In this document: positions 9,911 through 18,660 of the stretch, in pieces
Layout of the letters: every line of letters starts with the position of its first letter
How positions within the stretch are numbered: the stretch's first letter is position 1
Assembly: GCA_034190085.1 (NCBI GenBank)
Contig: JAXHTS010000015.1
Location: 1 to 64,000, forward strand
Reading direction: 5' to 3'
Origin: Spirochaetota bacterium
Lineage (GTDB): Bacteria > Spirochaetota > UBA4802 > JAFGDQ01
DNA: 64,000 nt
Program-made: the position numbers and the translations under genes
Notes under the pieces: generated by a model
Database searches by the model: none
What the model was told of the DNA's origin: nothing
The model's input: only the letters and a program-made list of their open reading frames with translations

Positions 9911-11135
9911 CTATTACCTCCTCATAGACGTTAACCATCTCCTTTGCCGCATTCTCCCATGTAAATTTTTTTAACACTCTCTTGCGGGCTATTTTGCCCA
10001 TCTTTTTTCTAAATTGTGGATTCTCAATTAAGAAATCGATTGCCTTTGCTATTGCTCCAGCATCCCGTGGGGGAACAAGATATGCTGTCTCAAGGTGTTC
10101 TCCTATTACCTCTGGAAGGGCTCCTCCAGTTGTCGCTATTACTGGCAACTCACATGCCATTGCCTCAACAGCAGGAAAACCAAATCCCTCATAAAGGGAT
10201 GGACATACCGCAATTTCTGTCTGAGAATACAGCTCTACAAGTTTATCTATAGGGATCTTCCCAGTAAATTTCACTCTATCCTCAATGCCAAACTTTTTTA
10301 TCCAACGGGGCACGCTACTCCTGCTTGGTGTTCCGCCGTCAACTATTGTAAGATTCATCTTATGCTTTGTAAGGGTGAGCGCCTTTAAGAGATATATTAT
10401 TCCCTTTTTCCTATCTTCAACATTCCCGACAAAAATGAGGCTATTCTTCTTCTTCTTAATTCCCTTTATGGGGTAAAAGATGCTTGCGTCCATTCCATTA
10501 TAGATAATGCTCTGCTTGCTTAAAGGCACGCCAAATGCCTTGTTTATTTCAATCGAGGAGTCATGAGATACGGTTATTATTTTATTCATCCTATTAGATA
10601 CTATCTTCTGCATAAGAAGCGGGTAGTATAGTATCCTTTTTACTTTCAAACCAAAATTTGATGGATACTCAAACCAAATGCTCCTGTCTATTGATAGAGG
10701 ATGGTGAAGTGTGGAAATAAAGGGGATGCCAAATCTTTTCATTAGTAATAAGCCATACCCTAAACACTGATTGTCGTGTATTATATCAAAACTATTTTCT
10801 TTTAATAATTCCCGCAATTTAAGGTATGCCCTTAAGGAAAAAGTCTCCATCTCGGGAAATACGCCAAATTTGGAAGAAATAAATTCATAAAAGTTGAATG
10901 GCTGAAATGTAGAGAATGGTTTATGATTCTTAATGTAATTCTTCTTAACATTGAAATAATTATGATTACTCACCCTATGCAGGGTTACTCCCTCCATCTC
11001 AAAGGGATATGGAGGTCCAACTATTGCATGAACCTCATGTCCAAGCTTAACCAACTCACGAGCTACATACATTAAGTAAATTCCCTGCCCGCCACAATAT
11101 GGATTCCCTCTATAACTCAATAAACATATCTTCAT
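9891..11135 (-). CDS. GT4-family glycosyltransferase (GT-B fold)
   Basis: 414 residues. The N-terminal Rossmann half begins MKICLLSYRGNPYCGGQGIY with the usual glycine-rich turn. The C-terminal nucleotide-sugar half has the family signature PSLYEGFGFPAVEAMACELP followed by TTGGALPEV, including the E-x7-E arrangement of retaining GT4 enzymes. It should transfer a hexose from a nucleotide-sugar to a lipid or glycan at the cytoplasmic face of the membrane. Its 3' end overlaps a methyltransferase gene by 20 bp. The acceptor and sugar are unknown. Confidence 0.9.
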   Translation of the reverse strand: MKICLLSYRGNPYCGGQGIYLMYVARELVKLGHEVHAIVGPPYPFEMEGVTLHRVSNHNYFNVKKNYIKNHKPFSTFQPFNFYEFISSKFGVFPEMETFSLRAYLKLRELLKENSFDIIHDNQCLGYGLLLMKRFGIPFISTLHHPLSIDRSIWFEYPSNFGLKVKRILYYPLLMQKIVSNRMNKIITVSHDSSIEINKAFGVPLSKQSIIYNGMDASIFYPIKGIKKKKNSLIFVGNVEDRKKGIIYLLKALTLTKHKMNLTIVDGGTPSRSSVPRWIKKFGIEDRVKFTGKIPIDKLVELYSQTEIAVCPSLYEGFGFPAVEAMACELPVIATTGGALPEVIGEHLETAYLVPPRDAGAIAKAIDFLIENPQFRKKMGKIARKRVLKKFTWENAAKEMVNVYEEVIGANGGF

Positions 11136-11353
11136 TTTCTCTTCCCTATTTTCTTTGCTTTTGTAAAGCTTTGTGCTTTTATATAAAATAATCTATCCTT
11201 GGATTATTTTATGTTGATATATGTATATTTAAAAGATTATTAATTTATAATTATTATATGAAATTTTGTAGTGAGTACATTCTCTTTATGGATATATAAT
11301 AATCACTTACCACTCGCTCCCCTAACATCGAATAGAATAATCCTTGATTCCCT

Positions 11354-11818
11354 TTATTGCTTATTATCAGGTAATGTAGATCTGGTTAATATTATTGCAG
11401 TCCCTACCCAAAAGACCATGCCAAGGATAACCAGGGTCACTGTTGCGGCTGGTATAGCTAAGGACCAATAACTCTTTATATAAACCCCATATAGAAATAA
11501 AATTGCAAGCAATAGAGTAAAAAGACATAGGAAAAAGGCCTTTATTCTAGCGTAATCTTTCTTCTCTCCTAACTCTGGCATTGGCGGCACCACCTTGATC
11601 GATAAGATTGTCCATCCTATCCAAAAACCGAGACCCAATATAGAGAGTGTCACTAAAACAATTGGGACAGAGATGGAATAATATGAATAATTGTTTAAAT
11701 TCTCAATTTCTTTGACTGAAGAGTTTAATACACAAAAGAATGCATAATAAAAAAACAACAAACCAATAACTATTGATATTATACATGCAAGAAAGCCATA
11801 TATTTTCGCTCTCGACAT
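11354..11818 (-). CDS. small four-helix membrane protein with internal duplication
   Basis: 154 residues with four clear hydrophobic segments. The two halves are related: VTLSILGLGFWIGWTILS in the first half aligns with VTLVILGMVFWVGTAIIL in the second. This points to a tandem duplication of a two-helix unit. The gene starts 13 nt after the dehydrogenase stop codon, so it is likely co-transcribed with it. I do not recognise the family; no catalytic motif is visible. Confidence 0.65.
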   Translation of the reverse strand: MSRAKIYGFLACIISIVIGLLFFYYAFFCVLNSSVKEIENLNNYSYYSISVPIVLVTLSILGLGFWIGWTILSIKVVPPMPELGEKKDYARIKAFFLCLFTLLLAILFLYGVYIKSYWSLAIPAATVTLVILGMVFWVGTAIILTRSTLPDNKQ

Positions 11819-11831
11819 ACTATTTTCCTTG

Positions 11832-12785
11832 TTAAAACGTTAAAACCACCTTAATGACATTATCTAATCTATTTGTAGCTATTTCAAAGCCCTTCTGTAT
11901 CTCTTCAAATGGCAGTTCATGAGTTATTAAGGGGGTAACATCTATTGAATTTTTGAGGATCATATTAAGAGCATAGGGATAATCAACCATCACTTCAGGA
12001 CCTACAGAGGCGATCATCCTTAATTCCTTTCTGAAAAATATGTTGAAGTTTAATCTTGGAGATTCCTCAAGACAAATACCAAAAAATGCAATCTGTCCAT
12101 TATGACAGGATATGTCAAAGCATTGATTTATTGCTTCAACATCCTGCCCATATGCATCAATTACAATGTCAGCCATCTCTCCATTCGTAATTTCTGATAT
12201 TGAGTCTACAGCATTTCCCTCTTTTGGATTGATTATAAAATCCGCTCCCATCCTTTTAGCAACCTCAAGCCTATATTCAAGTGGGTCAATTACTATAATG
12301 GCATTTGCCCCAAGATTTTTCATCAGTGAGGTAAATAGCAATCCAACAGGCCCCTGACCCATTATAGCAACGCATTTCTTATAAGGTCGGTCGATTCTAA
12401 AGGCGCTATGCGCTACTGATCCGAGAATCTGGGTCATGGATAGTTTATTTAAATCACCTTCCTTTGGCAACATCTGTAGTCTTGAGGCATCTGTCAGATG
12501 ATATTCCTTAAATCCCTCTAAAGAGGTAGGGTAATACATTACTCTATCGCCAATCTTAAATTCATTATTTCGCGTCTCTTCTACTATTCCAAGGCATTCA
12601 TGACCAGGATAGCCAAGTGGGAAGGGATACGATTCCTTTTTGTAACTTACGCTGAAATATGGAATATCTGATCCGCAAATAACAGTCCTTAAAAGTCTTA
12701 CAAGGACTTTATCATCTTCCAAAGCCGGAATATCATCATCAACGATCTCATATCTTTTTGGAGAAATTATTCTCGCTGCTTTCAA
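11832..12785 (-). CDS. zinc-type medium-chain dehydrogenase (MDR/alcohol dehydrogenase family)
   Basis: 317 residues. The N-terminal GroES-like domain carries VICGSDIPYF (catalytic-zinc Cys) and GYPGHECLGIVEE (His-Glu pair). The Rossmann domain has GQGPVGLLF for NAD(P) binding and VIDPLEYRLEVAKRMGADF. It is shorter than typical 340-350-residue family members because the four-cysteine structural-zinc lobe after GHE is absent, with only a short loop through YYPTSLEGFKEYHL. The family oxidises alcohols or polyols or reduces aldehydes. No substrate can be assigned. It heads a two-gene unit with the small membrane protein. Confidence 0.87.
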   Translation of the reverse strand: MKAARIISPKRYEIVDDDIPALEDDKVLVRLLRTVICGSDIPYFSVSYKKESYPFPLGYPGHECLGIVEETRNNEFKIGDRVMYYPTSLEGFKEYHLTDASRLQMLPKEGDLNKLSMTQILGSVAHSAFRIDRPYKKCVAIMGQGPVGLLFTSLMKNLGANAIIVIDPLEYRLEVAKRMGADFIINPKEGNAVDSISEITNGEMADIVIDAYGQDVEAINQCFDISCHNGQIAFFGICLEESPRLNFNIFFRKELRMIASVGPEVMVDYPYALNMILKNSIDVTPLITHELPFEEIQKGFEIATNRLDNVIKVVLTF

Positions 12786-12924
12786 GGTAGGTAATCCTTA
12801 TCAATTAAGATAATCAAAAGTATTTCCACTATGTTAATTGTCAATATTTTTTTTCCAAAATCATAACAGTTGATATAACTTCTTTCCATAGAGCAAGCAT
12901 AATTTAATTCCCACCTCTGTTAGT

Positions 12925-13074
12925 ATGATAATGAAACATATTAATCCTGAAGATATCAGCATTTATGGAATTCACGCCCGTAATTAAAGGGATGGTGATG
13001 ATGAGATAGAGGGGATTGAACAAATCATCGAGTCTCGTAAAAACACTCTTGACTTACGAGAAGAATATTATTAA
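12925..13074 (+). other. possible broken 49-residue reading frame upstream of pth
   Basis: An ATG at 12925 opens a charged reading frame (KHINPEDISIYGIHARN) that stops at TAA 12985-12987. It then stays open in the same frame (DDEIEGIEQIIESRK) to TAA 13072-13074. The composition looks protein-like, but there is no convincing ribosome binding site and I recognise no family. It may be a decayed small gene or chance. Nothing else is visible in 12786-13113. Confidence 0.25.
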
Positions 13075-13113
13075 TCATAATATAAATAGTAAGGAAAGCG
13101 TGCATATAAAAGA

Positions 13114-13662
13114 ATGGTTATTGTCGCATGTTTAGGGAATCCAGGTAGCAGATATATAAAGAACAGGCATAATGCTGGCTTTATAATTGGAGATTATATC
13201 GCACGTAAATATAATATCCCCATAACATTGAAGACATTCTCCTCCCTATGTGGTAAGGGAAGAATTGAAGATAGAAATGTTCTTTTACTTCTACCACAAA
13301 CCTATATGAATAAGAGCGGCATTGCCGTTCAGGCTGCTATTCAATATTATAGGGAGGATCCGATGAATCTTATCGTGATACATGATGAGATTGAGATCCC
13401 CTTTGGGGAATTTGGAACCAAGTTTGGTGGAGGTCATAAGGGTCACAATGGATTAAGATCCATTATCCAGCATATTCAAACACCCGACTTCCATCGGATA
13501 CGCTTTGGAGTTGGTAGACCAGCAGATCCTGGAGTATCAGTAGCCGATTATCTGCTCTCCGACTTCAACAATAATGAGCTAACAAGGATTGAGGAGATTG
13601 CTCCAACAATACTAAAAGAAGCGTATCATATTATTACATCAGGGGAGATGCCTTTTCAATAA
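13114..13662 (+). CDS. pth: peptidyl-tRNA hydrolase
   Basis: 182 residues, the usual length. Pth releases tRNA from peptidyl-tRNAs that drop off the ribosome, an essential cytosolic recycling reaction. Signature motifs are present: GNPGSRYIKNRHNAGF with catalytic His19, LLPQTYMNKSG with the substrate-gating Asn, IVIHDEIEIPFGEF with the conserved Asp, and GGGHKGHNGLRSI. The start gives the standard short N-terminus before the first beta strand. It opens a plus-strand run that continues with a LolA-like gene. Spirochaetes and other bacteria often place pth near rplY, but no L25 gene lies upstream here. Confidence 0.96.
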   Translation: MVIVACLGNPGSRYIKNRHNAGFIIGDYIARKYNIPITLKTFSSLCGKGRIEDRNVLLLLPQTYMNKSGIAVQAAIQYYREDPMNLIVIHDEIEIPFGEFGTKFGGGHKGHNGLRSIIQHIQTPDFHRIRFGVGRPADPGVSVADYLLSDFNNNELTRIEEIAPTILKEAYHIITSGEMPFQ

Positions 13663-13711
13663 GAGAGGCGTATTATGACTTATAATATAGATATTACAAA
13701 ATGAGGTATTA

Positions 13712-14323
13712 ATGAGATATAAAAGGATGATCTGTTTTATTCTATTGCTCTCTATAATAGACGTTAGGGATGCGATGTCAATTAATGGAGATGAAGCCCT
13801 TGAATTATTTAAGACAAGGCTCTCCAGCATAAAAACAATAAAAGGGAAAGTAACATTATCATATAATATCGGAGAGGTATATATTGGGAGTTTAAAGTAT
13901 ATGTCTCCAGATAAGATACATGTAGAATTCCAGAAACCAAAGGGCAAGATTATTGTATGCAATGGAAAGAAACTTTGGGTATATGATTATTCAAGCAATG
14001 TCTGTGGCGTGCAGGATCTCGATAGAGAGAAATATAGCAATATAACCGAACTTCTTAGTTCATATATTGCAATTTTACTCTCCAAGGATAAATCAGGATA
14101 TAGGATTAGATTGACAAATTATATGCAGGAGTATTACGAGATAACACTCAGCATGGACACAACATTCTTCTTAAGGGAGGCTGTTTTTAAGAGCAGTCAG
14201 GTTGATGGTTTTACCCTTTCCCTAGCTGATGTAATAATCGATGAAAAAATGACACCTGGCATATTCGATTATGATGTTCCAGCTACAGCACTGGTGGGGA
14301 AAAACCCCCTTGATGTGAGATAG
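13712..14323 (+). CDS. LolA-like outer-membrane lipoprotein carrier
   Basis: 203 residues. An N-terminal signal peptide (about 1-22) is followed by a LolA-type half-barrel sequence: ALELFKTRLSSIKTIKGKVT, then SPDKIHVEFQKPKGKIIVCN and KKLWVYDY, the classic LolA edge strands. LolA carries lipoproteins through the periplasm, which fits the several lipoproteins in this window. Overall similarity is to the broad LolA/LolB superfamily, so a more specialised role is possible. It lies 50 bp after pth and 40 bp before an envelope protein gene, all on one strand. Confidence 0.8.
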   Translation: MRYKRMICFILLLSIIDVRDAMSINGDEALELFKTRLSSIKTIKGKVTLSYNIGEVYIGSLKYMSPDKIHVEFQKPKGKIIVCNGKKLWVYDYSSNVCGVQDLDREKYSNITELLSSYIAILLSKDKSGYRIRLTNYMQEYYEITLSMDTTFFLREAVFKSSQVDGFTLSLADVIIDEKMTPGIFDYDVPATALVGKNPLDVR

Positions 14324-14363
14324 GGATGCATCAATATCTTTTACACATATTCTGGAAGTAAGA

Positions 14364-14939
14364 ATGCGAAAGAAATTACTGTTATTATCATTTCTTCTGA
14401 TCACTCCTTCTGCCTCGAATTATGCTGATGAGCCTTTCTTCACCTATATTGGACCCACAATTGGAGGGGGTTTCAATAAAATTGAATACACCGATTGGTT
14501 GATTGACCGAAGATCGACCAAGGATGTAACAGGTAATTATTTATGTGGGGGATTTATCATTGATATTATTATTAAAAGGGTGATAGGAGAATTCTCGATC
14601 CAGTATATTTATAACAATAATAGCAGCACTCCGGATATATCAGTTCAGCATTTCATCTATACAGCATTAGGGAAGTATTCATATTCGCTAAGGGATGACC
14701 TTTCCCTTACCTCAGGATTGGGCCTGTATTTAGAGACTCCTCCAGCAAACAGAGGCTATGATGGGGGGGGTGGTTATATAATATCTATTGGCACAATATA
14801 CCGCATGAGTTGGGACTGGAACATTATCATCGATCTCATTGGAACATATGGACACTTTGGGATCGGTGAGGTGGGTACAAATACCAAGTTATCATCTGGA
14901 ATCAGGTTTGGACTGGTATACAAAATTGGACGAATATAG
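14364..14939 (+). CDS. putative outer-membrane beta-barrel protein
   Basis: 191 residues. It has a cleavable-looking signal peptide (about 1-21, ending near ASNYA) and then glycine- and aromatic-rich alternating strands (TYIGPTIGGGFNKIEY, VSVQHF, LSSGIRFGLVYKIGRI) typical of an 8-strand OmpX/OmpW-like barrel. The last strand ends close to the C-terminus, as expected for a barrel recognised by BAM. No family can be named. The next gene may begin inside its 3' end. Confidence 0.6.
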   Translation: MRKKLLLLSFLLITPSASNYADEPFFTYIGPTIGGGFNKIEYTDWLIDRRSTKDVTGNYLCGGFIIDIIIKRVIGEFSIQYIYNNNSSTPDISVQHFIYTALGKYSYSLRDDLSLTSGLGLYLETPPANRGYDGGGGYIISIGTIYRMSWDWNIIIDLIGTYGHFGIGEVGTNTKLSSGIRFGLVYKIGRI

Positions 14940-17007
14940 AAAAATTGGTCAGAATATCTTTATCCCATCTTTTTTAATACTACTCCTCTCTTCATCAGCA
15001 ATAATACTAACCTATGCCATAATTCAAGAGTCTACCCCTGAAATTATCACAGGAATAATCCTCTATTTATTTTCATTTTTTATTATAATTCCAATAATAA
15101 GATGTTCAGACTATAGAGAAGAGAATCTTGAGAGCGACTCACATGTTGTCAAAGGTTTGATAAATAAGAAACAAGGTTATTCATACATTAAAAAGATAAT
15201 ACTCCCTTCTATGCTCATTTCACTCTTCATACCAATAAGGATTATCTCAATAATGAAATCATATCCGGTCAATGACGAGTCCACGGTATTCTACGGCCAG
15301 GTTGAGAGTGTAAAATTGCTAAGATACACCAGGGAGGCTGTAATAATATTTTCAGATGGTTCAGGCAATGGTTCTTCTCATAGTAAAGAATATAATAGGG
15401 CTGTCAGTTATATTCCAGAAAGATTTCCCATTGATCGCGGCGATATAATAGAGATACATACAAGACCGAAAGAGATTGATATAAATAAATCCAATAATTC
15501 CTCCTTTTTGAAGAAACAGTTGAGAAGGGGTTTTAGCTTTATATTCTATCTTAATGAGAATAACTTCACTATTGTAAAGGAGGTTCCCATCTCTTTTAAA
15601 GAGAGTATTCGAAGGGGAATAGATGAGAATGTATCCACTCTCTTTAACGGAAAGACTGCTTCAATAATAAAGGCTCTATACTTTGGCAATAAAAAATATA
15701 TTGATAAGGCAACTATCCTTGATTTTAAGAGGGCCGGCGTGCTGCATATCCTTGCCGCAAGCGGACTGCATGTTGGAATACTATCCACAATACCGATCTT
15801 TATCCTTGGCACTCTCAGGATCAATCGAAAGATAATATTGCTAGCCACTGTCGCTGTTGTCTATTTTTATCTTTATATAACCGATATTCCTGTCTCTCTA
15901 TTGCGAGCATTTATTATGTTATCCCTCTATTCTGTTCAGTATATCTTTGATCTGGAAAGGAACATATTGAATACGCTCTTTCTTACAGCTATTATAATAC
16001 TAATGATTTATCCTAATGATCTCTACAGTTTAGGTTTCCAATTATCCTTTGGCGCAACCCTTGGAATAATCCTATTCCTCAATTTTTACAGCAATGCTCT
16101 CTCAACCCTTCCATCTCCTATAGCGAAATCATTATCCCTAACACTTTCAGCCCAAATCCTGGTGATTCCCGTCATCTTTCTTCACCTAAGGGAGATTAAC
16201 CTTATAGGCGTAATCTCAAATATAATGATTGTTCCGGGAATGGCCTTAACCCTAATCTTCTCCTTAATAGCAAATGTTGTCTTCCCAATATCAAATCATA
16301 TAGGAATGTTCTTTGCTCTCATTACAGAATTCATATTCAGCCTTAATCTCCAGATTGTAGAGTTGTTTTCTGGAATAGATGGACACTTCATTGTTGAGGA
16401 AATAAGCTATATTCTGGTGATATCTACTATTCTCCTATTTTTACCTGTACTCCTTTGCAATAAAAATCAGAAGGTATTGGCAATATCAATCCTTTTAGCC
16501 CTTGTTTCAGCTTGGTTTTATCTCTCCGATAATCGGGTTTTTAATGAGAATCAAATAGCTGTACTAAATCATGACAATACAGATGTTATTATCCTTACAA
16601 GGGGAAGGGAAACGATTGTATTTGGCAAAATAGGAAACATTGTGCATGCTAGGACTATTGCTCGATATATGGATGTGAATGGAATCAAGAATATAACACT
16701 CTGTATCCCTGTTGCGGATTATAGAAACATTAAGAACTATACACATATAGTCAAGAATTCAATTGTATCGAGGTGTTATCTGTCATCCAATTTTTCATTT
16801 TCACCCGTTCTTAAAAGATTATGTGAAATCCTTGATGCCGATAGAGTTGAGTTGAAGATAAGAGAATTCAGAGGATCATCAGAGAACATTGACATGGCAT
16901 TAAGAAAGCCCTTTGCGAATATATCCTATATCCATAATTATATATTGAACAATCCAAAACCGGATATCGCTGTAATTCATAATAAATACTCGATTATAGA
17001 CTTATAG
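14839..17007 (+). CDS. ComEC/Rec2-family membrane protein
   Basis: Up to 722 residues. The competence domain carries the hallmark VLHILAASGLHVGIL near residue 300 and many membrane helices between about 290 and 560, as in the channel that carries single-stranded DNA into the cell. Upstream is a soluble OB-like (DUF4131) region. The C-terminal 150 residues occupy the place of the metallo-beta-lactamase domain, but no HxHxDH metal motif is visible, so any nuclease activity is probably lost. The start is uncertain. The first ATG lies 100 bp inside the previous gene, and the segment encoded there looks like an overlap artefact. A non-ATG start near 14940 may be real. Confidence 0.82.
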   Translation: MEHMDTLGSVRWVQIPSYHLESGLDWYTKLDEYRKIGQNIFIPSFLILLLSSSAIILTYAIIQESTPEIITGIILYLFSFFIIIPIIRCSDYREENLESDSHVVKGLINKKQGYSYIKKIILPSMLISLFIPIRIISIMKSYPVNDESTVFYGQVESVKLLRYTREAVIIFSDGSGNGSSHSKEYNRAVSYIPERFPIDRGDIIEIHTRPKEIDINKSNNSSFLKKQLRRGFSFIFYLNENNFTIVKEVPISFKESIRRGIDENVSTLFNGKTASIIKALYFGNKKYIDKATILDFKRAGVLHILAASGLHVGILSTIPIFILGTLRINRKIILLATVAVVYFYLYITDIPVSLLRAFIMLSLYSVQYIFDLERNILNTLFLTAIIILMIYPNDLYSLGFQLSFGATLGIILFLNFYSNALSTLPSPIAKSLSLTLSAQILVIPVIFLHLREINLIGVISNIMIVPGMALTLIFSLIANVVFPISNHIGMFFALITEFIFSLNLQIVELFSGIDGHFIVEEISYILVISTILLFLPVLLCNKNQKVLAISILLALVSAWFYLSDNRVFNENQIAVLNHDNTDVIILTRGRETIVFGKIGNIVHARTIARYMDVNGIKNITLCIPVADYRNIKNYTHIVKNSIVSRCYLSSNFSFSPVLKRLCEILDADRVELKIREFRGSSENIDMALRKPFANISYIHNYILNNPKPDIAVIHNKYSIIDL

Positions 17008-17137
17008 TAGTCTCAGTACAATTTTATTCAAATTATCGTAAAATTTGAATATTGAAAAACGCTTTACATTTTTAATAATCTTAGACGATAATTAAAGACA
17101 TAGATTATGACACCATTGACAAACTAAAGGAAACCTT

Positions 17138-18607
17138 ATGCCCAGACAGATTAATACAAAAGAACTCTACTCTCAGATTGAAAAAGAGAATAAGCTTAAT
17201 ATTTCATTCCATTTCCATACTGATACAGTAATTAAACTGTTGAACGCAATTTACGCCAAGCTGTTGTCAAGTATGGACAACCTCTACCTGCTAGATGCTG
17301 TAGTCACCATTATTAAGGAGCTTATTGCGAATGCGGTTAAAGCCAATGCCAAAAGGTTATATTTCCAAAAGTTGAATCTCGATATCAATGATCTCGATAG
17401 CTACCAAAAGGGGATGGATCGCTTTAAAGAGGAGCTGACAGGCAACATCTTCAGCCTTGAGCAGGAATTGAAGGAGAGTGAATACAGGATAAGTGTAATA
17501 ATGACAAAGACTAAAGATGGGCTTAAGACTGTTATTACTAATAATGCACCAATACTACCAGAAGAATTAAATAGAATAAATACCAGAATAGAGAAGGCAA
17601 AGACATATAATGATTTTTCAGATGCCTATGAAGATATATATGATGATACAGAAGGCGCGGGGCTAGGTATAGTTCTAACGACTCTTCTTTTAAGGAATTC
17701 CGGTATAGGAGAAAATTCATATACAATAGATTCTGATGGGAAGGTTACTACATCTCAATTTTGCATCCCCTATAAAACGAAACCCTCCAGCCTGACAACA
17801 GATCTAAAGCAACAGATTGTTAATGAGGTCAGCGGTCTTCCCTCATTTCCAGATCACATTATAGAACTGCAAAGGCTATGCAAGGAGCCCGATGTCACTA
17901 TAGATGAGATTGTCAAAAAAATAATGTTAGATCCGGCCCTTACTTCAGATATTCTTAAGCTTTCCAATTCAGCAGGTTTTATTAGAGCAAAGCGCGTGGA
18001 GAATATAAGTGATGCGGTTATGGTTATTGGTTTTAAAAACCTCAATGATATACTCACAGTTAATGCCACTAGAATGATACTGGATAAGAGATATAAAAAA
18101 TTTCAAGAGATATGGGATCACTGTAAAAAGGTCGCCTTCTATGCTACAAATATTGCATCTAAATATGGGCTAAAGAAATATATTGAAAAGGCGTATTTAG
18201 CCGGATTATTGCACGATATCGGGAAGATTGTTCTCCTCTCTGCTGATGTAAAGCTCGTTAATCGGATTTCCGAAATTATTAAGAACAGGAAAATGAGAAC
18301 ATCAACAATAATGGAAGAGATATCAATTGGAATAAGTCACTCAAGCATAGGAGAGTTGATGGCAAACAAATGGCATTTCCCTGAATATCTAATCGATACA
18401 ATTAAATATCACCATTCTCCTCTCTCTTTAAACAATGATTCAAAAGAACTCTGCTATATCACTTATCTGGCAAACATGCTCTGTGGAATTGAGAATAGAA
18501 AATATCAATTCTACTATATTGAAGAGGACGTTCTTGAGAGATTTAAAATTTTTAATGAATCACAATTTGAACAACTTCACAACGAATTGAAAGAGATGTA
18601 CAATTAA
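17138..18607 (+). CDS. HDOD-domain signalling protein with N-terminal histidine-kinase-like ATPase fold
   Basis: 489 residues. Residues about 45-210 resemble a GHKL ATPase: an N-box ELIANAVKANAK near residue 62 and a glycine-rich GAGLGIVLTTLLL near 173. No phospho-acceptor His domain is visible. Residues about 225-470 form an HDOD domain (SGLPSFPDHIIELQRLCKEP, LSNSAGFIR, LLHDIGKIVLL). HDOD proteins act as output or scaffold modules in bacterial signalling and usually lack phosphodiesterase activity. The HD pair is retained here. The combination resembles spirochaete and deltaproteobacterial regulators of motility or stress. It is 53 bp upstream of the DUF115 gene and probably co-transcribed with it. 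Confidence 0.85.
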   Translation: MPRQINTKELYSQIEKENKLNISFHFHTDTVIKLLNAIYAKLLSSMDNLYLLDAVVTIIKELIANAVKANAKRLYFQKLNLDINDLDSYQKGMDRFKEELTGNIFSLEQELKESEYRISVIMTKTKDGLKTVITNNAPILPEELNRINTRIEKAKTYNDFSDAYEDIYDDTEGAGLGIVLTTLLLRNSGIGENSYTIDSDGKVTTSQFCIPYKTKPSSLTTDLKQQIVNEVSGLPSFPDHIIELQRLCKEPDVTIDEIVKKIMLDPALTSDILKLSNSAGFIRAKRVENISDAVMVIGFKNLNDILTVNATRMILDKRYKKFQEIWDHCKKVAFYATNIASKYGLKKYIEKAYLAGLLHDIGKIVLLSADVKLVNRISEIIKNRKMRTSTIMEEISIGISHSSIGELMANKWHFPEYLIDTIKYHHSPLSLNNDSKELCYITYLANMLCGIENRKYQFYYIEEDVLERFKIFNESQFEQLHNELKEMYN

Positions 18608-18660
18608 TTCATCTACCTGCCCCTTACAGGAATGGCTTTTGCCAATCGCGTCACTGAAAA

